Of a stretch of 64,000 nucleotides of DNA, positions 25,831-37,079 are shown one piece after another (the stretch's first letter is position 1; every line of letters begins with the position of its first letter). Source of the stretch: JBKQVT01 sp963727245 (GTDB lineage Bacteria; Planctomycetota; Planctomycetia; Pirellulales; Thermoguttaceae); contig CAVSFO010000001.1 of assembly GCA_963727245.1 (NCBI GenBank), forward strand, positions 682,001 through 746,000, given 5' to 3'. The notes below the pieces were generated by a model that did not search any database, was not told the origin of the DNA, and saw only the letters and a program-made list of their open reading frames with translations. A program made the position numbers and the translations under genes.

Positions 25831-26223
25831 TCACTTCCGGCACTGGGGGCACAGGCCGACAAACTCCAAGCGATGTCCGAGGACCTGATAGCCGCCCAAT
25901 TCCCGGCCGCGCTCGGGCGCCAGGTCCACGGGTGGCCCCGTCACGTCGTCGATCCGCCCGCAACCGGCGCAGCGAATGTGGTCGTGCGGCCGCACGGCGC
26001 CATCGAAGCGGGTCTCCGCCCCGGCCATTTCCAACCTTTGAATAATACCCATGCGGGCCAACAAGTCGAGGTTTCGATAGACGGTGCCGAGGCTGATTTT
26101 GGGCAACCGCCGCCGCACCAGGTCGTACAATTCGGCCGCCGTGGGGTGGGCGAGCGATTTGCGGAGTTCCGCGAGAATCAGCTCCCGCTGTCGGGTGTTT
26201 CGTGGAAAGGGCTGTTTCGTCAT
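25831..26223 (-). CDS. Fur-family repressor, PerR-like
   Basis: 130 residues: N-terminal winged helix (RQRELILAELRKSLAHPTAA, KISLGTVYRNLDLLARMGII), regulatory metal residues RFDGAVRPHDHIRCAGCG and the second zinc Cys pair CPQCRK at the end. The early RFDG and HDH spacing resembles PerR, which senses peroxide through metal-catalysed His oxidation; Fur cannot be excluded. It leads a row of ferritin, AhpC, metal permease and flavodiiron genes, and a perfect dyad operator lies 20 bases upstream. Confidence 0.9.
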   Translation of the reverse strand: MTKQPFPRNTRQRELILAELRKSLAHPTAAELYDLVRRRLPKISLGTVYRNLDLLARMGIIQRLEMAGAETRFDGAVRPHDHIRCAGCGRIDDVTGPPVDLAPERGRELGGYQVLGHRLEFVGLCPQCRK

Positions 26224-26242
26224 GGCCGGCGACCGTTGTTAA

Positions 26243-26263
26243 TAACAGTAAGTATTACTGTTA
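26243..26263 (-). promoter_or_regulatory. Fur/PerR-type operator
   Basis: TAACAGTAA-GTA-TTACTGTTA, an exact inverted repeat with 9-base arms, 20 bases before the repressor start codon. Its length and AT-rich symmetric form fit a Fur/PerR box and suggest autoregulation of the stress operon. Confidence 0.8.
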
Positions 26264-26324
26264 ATCGACGGTTGTCAAGGGGTGAATTGACCAGGAGCGG
26301 AGAAAGGCGGGCACAGCGCCGGTG

Positions 26325-26467
26325 AAGTCCCCTCTCCCTCCGGGAGAGGGTCAGGGTGAGGGCGGCAATCGCAGGGTTTGGCCACCTGAAGCGGGCGTCC
26401 TGTCCACTCCGCCCTCACCCCCGGCCCCTCTCCGGGCACCGACCGAAGGTTGGTCGGGAGAGGGGAG
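26325..26467 (+). repeat. CCCCTCTCCC..GGGAGAGGGG inverted repeat
   Basis: Nested inverted arms: CCCCTCTCCCTCCGGGAGAG and GGGTGAGGGCGG on the left, CCGCCCTCACCCCCGGCCCC and GGGAGAGGGGAG on the right. It fills the convergent-looking space between the stress repressor and the end of alaS and may serve as a terminator for alaS. Confidence 0.8.
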
Positions 26468-26473
26468 AAATGC

Positions 26474-29095
<2,622 letters not shown>

Positions 29096-29290
29096 GGATC
29101 GCATCACCCCTGGGGCGTGAAAAATGCCGTGCTCGAATCCTAAATCATAGCGGCGTAGCGGGTTGGTGAAAAGGCGGCGGTACAAGCTGCGGCGTAACGG
29201 CTCTGTCCGCCGGGGGAAACAGGTGGTAGAATCGAAGATGTGGGTGATGGACGGTTGAAGGTCGCCTTTTTTGATGTCGGAGTTGATACG

Positions 29291-29629
29291 ATGTCGCTTG
29301 TCATCCCGGCCGAACGATTGCCCCTGGAGGAGGGTGGGGATGGCGTCATTCGAGTAGGTGGCACACGCGTCACCCTGGACACCATCGTCACCGCCTATCA
29401 ACAGGGCGAATCGCCCGAAACCATCGCCGATCAGTACCCTTCGGTCTCGCTGCCCGACATCTTTGCCGTCATCGGCTTCTATTTGCGTCATCGGCAGGAG
29501 GTCGAGACGTATCTGGCGGACCAAAGGCAGCGCGCGGACACGGTGCGGCGGGAGCGCGAGGCGGCGTGTCCTCAGGCGGGGTTGCGGGATCGGTTATTGG
29601 CGCGGCGTGGGTCCAAGTCGGACTCCTGA
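29291..29629 (+). CDS. DUF433-type antitoxin-like protein
   Basis: 112 residues from the ATG at 29291 (MSLVIPAERLPLEEG), preceded by GGAG; a GTG at 29240 is a longer alternative. The stretch VIRVGGTRVTLDTIVTAYQQ and GESPETIADQYPSVSLPDIF is the DUF433 winged-helix pattern, found as the antitoxin partner of PIN-like DUF5615 toxins. Such a gene follows 6 bases downstream. It is divergent from alaS. Confidence 0.85.
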   Translation: MSLVIPAERLPLEEGGDGVIRVGGTRVTLDTIVTAYQQGESPETIADQYPSVSLPDIFAVIGFYLRHRQEVETYLADQRQRADTVRREREAACPQAGLRDRLLARRGSKSDS

Positions 29630-29635
29630 GACGCT

Positions 29636-29986
29636 ATGCTTCGATTCCTTGCCGACGAGAACTTCAACAACCACATTGTGCGGGGGCTTCTTCGTCGCAA
29701 TGCGGGGCTGGATATTGTCCGCGTTCAGGATGTGGGGCTTGGCGGTGTGGATGATCCCGCGGTGCTGGCATGGGCCGCCGCGGCTGGTCGACTTCTTCTC
29801 ACGCACGACGCCGCGACAATCCCCGTTTTCGCGGACCAGCGAGTCGTGGAGGGGAAGCCCATGCCTGGGGTGGTGGTCGCGCCGCGGCAGGTCGCCATCG
29901 GCCAGGCGATTGAGGCCATCCTGTTGTTAGCCGAGTGCAGCCAGGAAGGCGAATGGGAAGGAAAGACGGTCTTCCTGCCATTTTAG
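29636..29986 (+). CDS. DUF5615 PIN-like nuclease (toxin-like)
   Basis: 116 residues: MLRFLADENFNNHIVRGLLR and GLGGVDDPAVLAWAAAAGRL, LLTHDAATIPVF. These match the DUF5615 group of PIN-like proteins (Mut7-C related), with acidic residues (ADEN, DD, THD) that would bind the metal of an RNase site. The 6-base spacing from the DUF433 gene supports a two-gene toxin-antitoxin-like unit. No proof of toxicity can come from sequence alone. Confidence 0.85.
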   Translation: MLRFLADENFNNHIVRGLLRRNAGLDIVRVQDVGLGGVDDPAVLAWAAAAGRLLLTHDAATIPVFADQRVVEGKPMPGVVVAPRQVAIGQAIEAILLLAECSQEGEWEGKTVFLPF

Positions 29987-30023
29987 CCGGTATCCGTCCA
30001 CTTCCTGTCGCAGACGGCCGGGC

Positions 30024-30100
30024 GGCAAGAGGGGTTTCAATATGCCCCAAACGCCTCTTGTGCCTTCGGCACCCCGATAGCAAGCTATCGGGGCCACCCA
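30024..30100 (+). repeat. Family B hairpin repeat
   Basis: GGCAAGAGG..CCTCTTGTGCCTTCGGCA and the hairpin CCCCGATAGCAAGCTATCGG. It lies between the PIN-like gene and the recA promoter. Confidence 0.85.
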
Positions 30101-30174
30101 CGTCTGGCCCGGCGGCTCGCTGGCCGGCCGGCAAATTGGTAAGATAAATGGGCGCCAGTTCGACCAAAGGGCCC

Positions 30175-30216
30175 TTGCGGGGGTTCATGGACATGTGTAT
30201 ACTATCTGTATGTCCA
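30175..30216 (+). promoter_or_regulatory. recA promoter with inverted repeat over the -10
   Basis: TTGCGG (30175-30180), a 17-base spacer and TATACT (30198-30203) form a good sigma-70 promoter 55 bases before the recA start. The 7-base arms TGGACAT (30188-30194) and ATGTCCA (30210-30216) bracket the -10 box, placed as an SOS-type operator would be. Whether LexA binds it is inference; no lexA is in the window. Confidence 0.7.
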
Positions 30217-30257
30217 TTCCTCCACCCCGTAAGATAACTGATTGAAGGAACTTGCCC

Positions 30258-31415
30258 ATGGTCACGTCCATTAAGACGAAAGCGAAGGAATCTATGGCGA
30301 AGAAAGCAGTGCAGACGAGGGCGTCGGCCAGGCCGGCGCCGGGCAAAGCAGGCGACGACGGCGTCGGCGCCATGTTGGACGCCCATCCCACTCTGAAAAC
30401 CACCGTCGCCCAGATCGAAAAGCAATTCGGCGAGGGGGCCATCATGCCCCTGGGCGCCAACTTCAACTGTCGCATCACCGGCATCTCGACCGGCAGCCTG
30501 TCGCTGGACATGGCCCTGGGCGGGCAGGGGGTTCCCAGCGGTCGGGTGGTCGAGATCTTCGGGCCGGAATCCAGCGGCAAGACCACGCTGGCCCTGCACG
30601 TGGTGGCCCAGGCGCAACGCAAAGGCGGCATCGCCGCCTTCATCGACGCCGAGCACGCCCTGGACCCCAGTTGGGCCAAGAAACTGGGCGTCGAGCTGGA
30701 AACGCTCCTGGTCAGCCAGCCGGGCTGCGGCGAAGAGGCCATGCACATCACGGAAATGCTCATCCGCTCCAACGCCGTGGACGTGATCGTCATCGACTCC
30801 GTGGCCGCCCTGGTCCCCAGGAAGGAACTCGAAGGCGAGATCGGCGATCAGCACGTCGGCCTGCAAGCCCGGCTGATGAGCCAGTCGCTCCGCAAACTCA
30901 CCGGCGCCATCAGCAAGAGCAAGACCGCGGTGATCTTCATCAACCAGATCCGCGAGAAGATCGGCGTGATGTTCGGCAATCCGGAGACCACGCCCGGCGG
31001 CCGGGCACTGAAGTTCTACAGCTCCTGCCGCATCGACGTCCGCCGCATCGGGCAACTCAAGGAGGGCGAGGAGATCATCGGCCAGCGGGTGCGGGCGAAA
31101 GTGGTCAAGAACAAGGTGGCCCCGCCCTTCCGCGTCGCCGAGTTCGACATGATGCACAGCGACGGCATCAGCTACGAGGGAGACATCCTCGATCTGGCCA
31201 TGGAAGAGAAGCTGGTCGTGCGGAGCGGGGCCTGGTTCCGCTACGGCGACGTGCAACTCGGCCAGGGACGGGAGAAGACCCGGGAATACCTCAAGGAGAA
31301 CCCCGCCCTGCTGGAAGACCTCAGGGCCAAAATCATCGCCGCCCGCGGCTACGGCGGTGCGCCGCTGAAGACCATCGCCCCCGACGACGAAGCCGCCGAG
31401 TCGGTGGTAGAATAG
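30258..31415 (+). CDS. recA: Recombinase RecA
   Basis: 385 residues. Core motifs are Walker A GPESSGKTTLALHVVAQAQR, Walker B VDVIVIDSVAALVPRKELEG, loop L1 region and L2 FINQIREKIGVMFGNPETTP, and GGRALKFYSSCRIDVRRI. It forms filaments on single-stranded DNA for homologous pairing and induces SOS. I start at ATG 30258, 8 bases after GAAGGA; the shorter start at 30294 (MAKKAVQTRASARPAPGKAG) would also leave the whole core intact. The N-terminal ~40 residues are a variable Lys/Ala-rich extension. Confidence 0.97.
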   Translation: MVTSIKTKAKESMAKKAVQTRASARPAPGKAGDDGVGAMLDAHPTLKTTVAQIEKQFGEGAIMPLGANFNCRITGISTGSLSLDMALGGQGVPSGRVVEIFGPESSGKTTLALHVVAQAQRKGGIAAFIDAEHALDPSWAKKLGVELETLLVSQPGCGEEAMHITEMLIRSNAVDVIVIDSVAALVPRKELEGEIGDQHVGLQARLMSQSLRKLTGAISKSKTAVIFINQIREKIGVMFGNPETTPGGRALKFYSSCRIDVRRIGQLKEGEEIIGQRVRAKVVKNKVAPPFRVAEFDMMHSDGISYEGDILDLAMEEKLVVRSGAWFRYGDVQLGQGREKTREYLKENPALLEDLRAKIIAARGYGGAPLKTIAPDDEAAESVVE

Positions 31416-31423
31416 GGTCCAGC

Positions 31424-31567
31424 GAGCCGGTGGCGTAAGCCACCGGATAAGCTTGCATCACCACGGACACTGAGCCGGTGGCGTAAGCCACCGGATAAGC
31501 TCGCATCACCACGGACACTGAGCCGGTGGCATAAGCCACCGGATAAGCTCGCATCACCACGGACAGC
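31424..31567 (+). repeat. Three tandem 48-base repeats, each with a CCGGTGGC..GCCACCGG hairpin
   Basis: Three near-identical 48-base units start at 31424, 31472 and 31520. Each contains GCCGGTGGCGTAAGCCACCG, a hairpin with a TAA-containing loop, then GATAAGCTCGCATCACCACG. Differences are two or three bases. They begin 8 bases after the recA stop, so they probably form the 3' end of its transcript. No spacer variation exists, so this is not a CRISPR array. Confidence 0.9.
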
Positions 31568-31584
31568 GGGGGCCCGATCGAAAC

Positions 31585-33053
31585 ATGGCACGCACGACTC
31601 GTTACTGCTGGTACTGGCTGCTGGCGCTGGCGGCCGGCTGGGCGGCCCCGGTGCGGGCGCAGGAGCCCGCCGGCATCGAGGCCGCGGCGGCGATGGAAAA
31701 GGTCCTGGTCGAGGCCATCGCCCGCGGCGAGAAGTCGGTGGTGGCGATCGCCCGGGTGCGGAAGGAGCAGCCCAGCGAGGTGATCCGTTTGGAGCCTCGG
31801 CCCGATGCGTTCGGCCGTCTCTTCAGCATGGCCTCCGGCCCGCAGCCGACCGATCCGAACTTCGTTCCCCGCGAGTACGGCAGCGGCGTGGTCGTCGATC
31901 GCCGCGGCTTGGTGCTGACGGCCTATCACGTTCTCGACCAGGAGAGCGATTACTACGTGACCACGGCCGACCGGAAGGTCTATCGGGCGTGGGTGAAGGC
32001 AGCCGATCCGCGCAGCGACCTGGCGGTCCTGTCGATCGACGCCGCCGGGCTGACGCCGATCGTTTTGGGCGACGCCACGACCCTGCGGAAGGGACAGTTT
32101 GTGCTTACCCTGGGCAATCCCTACGCGATCGCCCGCGACGGCCAGGCCAGTGCCGGCTGGGGGATCGTGGCGAATCTGGCCCGCAAGGCGCCGCTGTCGC
32201 CCGAGGACTCGGATCCGAGCAGGCAGCCGACGTTGCACCATTTCGGCACGCTGATCCAGACGGACGCGAAGCTGAACATCGGCACCAGCGGCGGGCCGCT
32301 TTTGAACCTCAAGGGGGAGATGGTGGGGCTGTGCGTGGCCCTGGCGGCAGCCGCCGGCTACGACACCACGGCCGGCTATGCCATTCCGGTGGATGCCACC
32401 TTCCGCCGCGTGCTCGACACGCTCAAGGAGGGCCGCGAGGTCGAATACGGCTTCCTCGGCATTCTGCCGGCCAACTTGCAGCCGGAGGAGGTGTTGGCCG
32501 GCATGAAGGGGATGCGCGTGGAACGGGTGGAGGCCGGCACGCCCGCCGCCCGCTTCGGCCTGAAACCCGACGACATCATCACCGACGTCGACCAGACGCC
32601 GCTGGTGGACGCGGACTCGCTGGTGCTGGAGGTGGGCAAGCTGCCCGCCGCTACGGTCACGCGGCTGAGCATCATTCGCGACGGGCGGCGGCGGACCATC
32701 GACGTCACCTTGAGCAAGTATCCGGTCCGCGGCAAGAAGATCGTCACGACCAAGCCGGAGGCGTGGCGGGGAATGCGCGTCGATTACGCCTCGACGCTGC
32801 TGGCGGACTCGGAACAGCCGCTGCGCGGCAGCCTGGCCTTCCTCGACGAAGCCGTGGTGGTCAGCGAGGTGGCCGAGGGCACCCCGGCGTTCCGGGCGGG
32901 GATGAAGCCGGGAATGCTCATCACGCAGGTCGACCGCGTGGCAGTCCGCACGCCCAAGGAGTTCATGGCGGCCGTGGCGGGGCGCCGGGGGCCGTCGAGC
33001 TGCACCTGGCCATGGAAGAGCAGGACGCGGTGCGAAAGATTCCGCCGCAATAG
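31585..33053 (+). CDS. HtrA/DegP-like trypsin-fold protease with two PDZ domains, frameshift near 3' end
   Basis: About 489 residues with a signal peptide (WYWLLALAAGWAAPVRAQ). The catalytic triad is visible as His in TAYHVLDQESDYYV, Asp in DPRSDLAVLSIDA and Ser in NIGTSGGPLLNLKGE. Two PDZ-like domains follow (EYGFLGILPANLQPEE with GTPAARFGLKPDDIITDVDQ, then GTPAFRAGMKPGMLITQVDR). As sequenced the frame runs to 33117, but one base removed in the G run near 32987 gives AVELHLAMEEQDAVRKIPPQ and a stop at 33051-33053, a normal PDZ ending. Periplasmic protein quality control is the likely role. Confidence 0.87.
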
Positions 33054-33081
33054 CCCCCGGAACCCGGGGGGCGGCGTTCGG

Positions 33082-33238
33082 ATGGCCCCGATAGCGCCTT
33101 TTGGGTGGCCCCGATAGCTTTGTGGGTGGCCCCGATAGCTTTGCTATCGGGGCGGCGAAGCCGCAGGAGGAGTTGCAAGCCCCGACGAGAGCCTCTTGTG
33201 CCTGCCGCACCCCGATAGCAAAGCTATCGGGGCCACCC
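33082..33238 (+). repeat. Nested family B repeats
   Basis: Three successive starts of the element (GGTGGCCCCGATAGC or GATGGCCCCGATAGC at about 33081, 33104 and 33126), the third complete with CCCCGATAGCTTTGCTATCG, followed by an inverted complete copy ending GCTATCGGGGCCACCCGA. The stepwise truncated copies look like repeated insertion or slippage in one place. Besides this repeat the 33054-33402 gap shows nothing. Confidence 0.88.
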
Positions 33239-33402
33239 GACGCCGTAGCCGCGGAAGTTGGGGGATGCCCGGCCGTGTCGCGCCCGGGGGGATTGCAATT
33301 CCCTGCCGCTGCTGTATCGTAAAAACTTAGGAAAGTCGACGTTTGCGGCGCCTCGGACCGCACCCCTCCTTTGGGCTGGCCGTGTCCGCGGCGGCAGGAT
33401 CC

Positions 33403-34755
33403 ATGCGCGAATTCCTCTCCAACTATGAAATGAACCCGACGACGTGGGTTTACCTGTCGTCGCTGATGATCATCGGCATCTACTTCAAGTTCCGCCGTTT
33501 TTGGAGCGTGCGGAATCTCGATCTCCTGGCCCTGATCGCCTTTTCCCCAGGGCTGTTGCTGGTGTCGTACAGTCTGGACCCGGCATCGGCGGGCCACCTC
33601 TGGCCCTCGCAGGACCTGGAGCGGATGGGCTATGCCTGGTTGTTCGGCGTGAGCGCGTTTTTCATGGTCCGCCTGCTGCTGGATCCCCTGATGGTCCGCC
33701 GTCCCTTGCTGGAGCCGAACCTTTCGGCCAGCGGCCTGACGTTCGCAGGGGCCGCGCTGTTGATGTTCATGATCGCCAACGTGCTTACGGCCAAGCTGAC
33801 CGTCAGCGACGTGGAAGGCGCGGCGCGGATGGACCGGTTGTTCGAGCGGCAGGAGTCGCCCAAGGAGCTGGCCTCGCTGTCCCAGTTGCCGCCTGGACTG
33901 CCGTTGTTTCAAGTCTTCGCCAGCTACTCGCCCAAGACCTTCGAGCACACGGCGATGACGCGGCCGGAAGATTACCGGCGGGCGCAGGGCCGCCACTTCA
34001 CCACCGGCATCCTGGCGATCCTGGCGCACTTCGCGGTGGTGCTGGGCATGGTGTTGATCGGCTACCGGCACTTCGACAACGTGCATACCGGGGTGGCGGC
34101 GGCCTGCCTCTACTTGATGTTGCCCTACACGGCCCAGGCGACGCCGCTGGTGGGGCACGTCATTCCGGCGGCGCTGCTGGTTTGGGCCGTCGAGGGCTAC
34201 CGCCGCCCGCTGCTGGCCGGGGTGCTCCTGGGCGTGGTGGCGGGCTTGATCTTCTATCCGCTCTTTCTCTTGCCGCTGTGGTGCAGCTTCTATTGGCGGC
34301 GGGGGCTCGTGCGCTTCGCCGCCGGCTTCTGCCTGGCCCTGGCCCTGATGGTTGCCTCGCTGGCCTTGAGCTGCGGATCCCTGGCGTCCTTCCTGGTCGA
34401 GTTGCAGCAGATGTTCAACTGCACCGGGCTGGCACAGGCTCCCTTGACCGGTTTCTGGAAGTTCCACGAGACGGTCTTCCGCATTCCGGTGATGGCGGCC
34501 TTCGCGGTGCTCTGCGGCGGCCTGGCCTTATGGCCGGCGCAGAAGAACCTGGGCACGCTCTTGAGCTGCTCGGCGGCGGTGATGTTGGGCACGCAGTTCT
34601 GGCAGGCCACCGGGCAGGCCACCGAGGGCGGCATGTACATGGCCTGGTATCTGCCGCTGCTGCTGCTGACCATCTACCGTCCCAACCTGGAAGACCGCGT
34701 GGCCCTCAGCGCCCTGAGCGAAGGCTGGTTCCGCTGGCGCAGGAGCACGGCCTAG
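33403..34755 (+). CDS. Polytopic membrane protein, hypothetical
   Basis: 450 residues with about ten membrane segments (VYLSSLMIIGIYF, LLALIAFSPGLLLVSY, GLTFAGAALLMFMIANVL, GILAILAHFAVVLGMVLIG, LLAGVLLGVVAGLIFYPLFL, FAAGFCLALALMVASLALS). It ends with AWYLPLLLLTIYRPNLEDRV. The hydrophobic layout recalls membrane glycosyltransferases of the ArnT/mannosyltransferase kind without their diagnostic acidic loop, so I leave the function open. The start at 33403 (MREFLSNYEMNP) is preferred to an upstream in-frame start because the sequence before it is not conserved-looking. Confidence 0.7.
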   Translation: MREFLSNYEMNPTTWVYLSSLMIIGIYFKFRRFWSVRNLDLLALIAFSPGLLLVSYSLDPASAGHLWPSQDLERMGYAWLFGVSAFFMVRLLLDPLMVRRPLLEPNLSASGLTFAGAALLMFMIANVLTAKLTVSDVEGAARMDRLFERQESPKELASLSQLPPGLPLFQVFASYSPKTFEHTAMTRPEDYRRAQGRHFTTGILAILAHFAVVLGMVLIGYRHFDNVHTGVAAACLYLMLPYTAQATPLVGHVIPAALLVWAVEGYRRPLLAGVLLGVVAGLIFYPLFLLPLWCSFYWRRGLVRFAAGFCLALALMVASLALSCGSLASFLVELQQMFNCTGLAQAPLTGFWKFHETVFRIPVMAAFAVLCGGLALWPAQKNLGTLLSCSAAVMLGTQFWQATGQATEGGMYMAWYLPLLLLTIYRPNLEDRVALSALSEGWFRWRRSTA

Positions 34756-34767
34756 CCGGCGGCCGGA

Positions 34768-36998
34768 TCATTTCTTGGAAAACCCGGCCTGTTTCAAGTA
34801 TTTCTCGAACCTGGCATCGGTGCGCAGACCATCGAGCCGGGGATCGACCTTGATGTAGCAGCGCCAGGCGGAGTGCTCCAGGAAGGCCCGGTCGAGCCAG
34901 AAGAACGCCGCGTCCCGCTCGCCCAGGGCGGCACGGACGGCGGCAATCTCGTAGGCCACCGACTTATGGTCGGCCAAGGTTTCCAGCTTGGCCAGGACGG
35001 CCCGGGCCTGGCCGCTATCGCCGTCCTGGGCATACGCATAGGCACGCGCGGCAAACAGGTCCTGGTTCTCCTCGGTCAGGCTTCGGGCGGGCTTGAACTC
35101 CCGCTCCGCCTCTTTCAACTTGCCCAACTGGACATAGGCCAGCCCGAGATCCCAATGCACCTTGCGGAAATCGGGATTGAACTCCAGGGCTTCCTTGTAC
35201 TTCTCCACGGCCACCTGGTAGTTGCGGGCGTAATAGTAGATCTTGCCCACGTTGCAGGCGATGATCAGGTCGGCGGGCGCCAGCCGCTGCGCCGTCTTCA
35301 TCTCCGCTTCCGCCTCCTCGAATCGTCCCTGCAACACCAAGTACCAGGCGTACCAATGGTGTGCCGCGGCCAGCTTGGGGTCCAACTGCAGCGCCCGCTT
35401 GTGCTCCCGCTCGGCATGCCGCCAGTCGCAGTCGTACTCGATGAGCGTGAAGGCCAGGGCCAGGTGGGCCTCGGCCGAGCGGTCGTTGCACTTCAAGGCG
35501 GCCTGTGCCGCCGCCTTGGCCTTGGGGAAGGCCTCGTCCGCCGCCAGCCAGCCGTAATCGCCGCAAAGATTGTATGCGTCGGCCAATGCCGTGTGCGCCA
35601 AGGCAGACGCCGGGGCTGCCTGGACGGCCGACTCGAAATAGCCGATGGCCGCTTGCACCAGCCGCTCCTGTCGCTGTTCCATCATCCGCAGGCCCTTTTT
35701 ATAGAGCGCGTAGGCGTCCCGGTTGTCTTCCAACGGATCGTGGGCCGCCGCCGGGGCCGTCGCGGCGCGCTGGCCGCCCGCGGCGACGGTTTCCTTGCCC
35801 GGCTGCCTCGACCCGGAAGGCCAAGGCCAGGAATATCCGGCCAGCACCACGGCGGCCAGTCCCGCGCCGCAGAGGACCGCGACGAGGATGGTTCCCACGG
35901 CGGCGTCTTGCCGCCGGCGGCCGGCAGGCCTTGACGGCGGCGATCACGTCGTTCATCGTCGCCGGACGCTGCCGGGCCTGCTTGGCGACCATCTTGCGGA
36001 ACAGCGCTTCGATGGCCTCGGGCACGTCGCTGCGAAAGTCGCCCAGCCGGGGGATGGATTGCTCGCGATGGGCCACCACGGCCTTCAGCACCGTCTCGCC
36101 GTGGTAGATGGGCTCGCCGGTGAGAAGATAGAAGAAGGTGCAGCCCAGGCTGTAGATGTCGGCCCGGCCGTCCGCCGTATCGGGATCGACGGCTTGCTCG
36201 GGGGCCAGGTAGTCGAGCGACCCCATGATCTGACCGGCGCAGGTCAGCCCGTCGGCCAACGACGTTGCCGCGGCGGTCGGCGGCTCGCAGCGCGCCAGTC
36301 CCATGTCCAGGACTTTCACCTGGTTGTTGCGGTCCACGAGGAGATTGCTCGGCTTGATGTCGCGATGGATGATCCCCTTGTCGTGGGCGTACTGCAAGGC
36401 GGAGGCGGCCTGGAGCAGGTAATCGATCGCCTGGGCCACCGGCAGCGGTCCCCGCTCCTTGACCAGCCATTCCAGGTCGGTCCCTTCCACGTATTCCATG
36501 ACGAGGAAATGGACGCCGTCGGCCTCGTCGGCGTCGTAGGCGGTGACGATGTTCGGATGGCAGAGCTGGGCGGCGGTGCGGACTTCGCGGTGGAACCGCG
36601 CCAGGGCCTCGTCCGAGATGATCGTGGCGTGCGAGAGGACTTTGACGGCCACCACGCGTCCCATGCGATCGTCGCGCGCCTTGTAGACCTCGCCCATGCC
36701 GCCGCGGCCGATTTTCTCCAAGAGCACGTACCTTCCCAAGGTGCCGCCCTGCAAGCTTCCATGGCCAAGGCCGCCGGGGGCCGCGCCGCGCCGCGGCTTC
36801 GTCGGGGTCGAGCCAGTAGCCGCCGGAGGTCAACTCGCCGTACACCTGGCGAACGGTGTTGATCTGGCGCTCCAGTCGCCGCAGCCGCTGCCGGCAATCG
36901 GCGCAGCGGGCCAGGTGCTTGGCGGCGCCGGCCGTGGGGGCTTCGCCGGCCACCAGGGGCGTCAATTGCTCGTCGGAAAGACAGGAAGACGCGGACAT
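34768..36998 (-). CDS. Zinc-finger / Ser-Thr kinase / TM / TPR protein, two frameshifts
   Basis: A multidomain signalling protein read in three frames. Residues 1-70 (MSASSCLSDEQLTPLVAGEA, HLARCADCRQRLRRLER) form a zinc-binding anti-sigma-like domain. After a shift near 36770 comes a Hanks-type kinase: GRYVLLEKIGRGGMGEVYKA, VAVKVL, HRDIKPSNLLVD and VKVLDMGLAR. After another shift near 35900 comes one membrane helix (TILVAVLCGAGLAAVVLAGY) and an extracytoplasmic TPR array of about 330 residues (AIGYFESAVQAAPASALAHT, KYKEALEFNPDFRKVHWDLG). It lies 82 bases downstream of an ECF sigma gene, a standard planctomycete pairing, and likely controls or is controlled by it. Confidence 0.87.
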
Positions 36999-37079
36999 CA
37001 GCCAACTCCCCGCAGATCGCTCTACGGATCTCCCCCTTCTGATACGCACGTCGCCGCCGCGCCTTACAGGGCGACGCGA

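Noticed and set aside
29096..29524. Extended N-terminus of alaS up to 29524
   Set aside because: The universal AlaRS start MKADELR lies at 29095; the extension has no family support and overlaps the promoter region of the divergent DUF433 gene.
31424..31567. Possible CRISPR array
   Set aside because: Three identical 48-base units without spacers and no cas genes nearby; simple tandem hairpin repeats.
31333..34467. Minus-strand open frame of about 1044 codons across recA tail, HtrA and a membrane protein gene
   Set aside because: It crosses repeats and three real genes on the other strand; composition is typical of a shadow frame.
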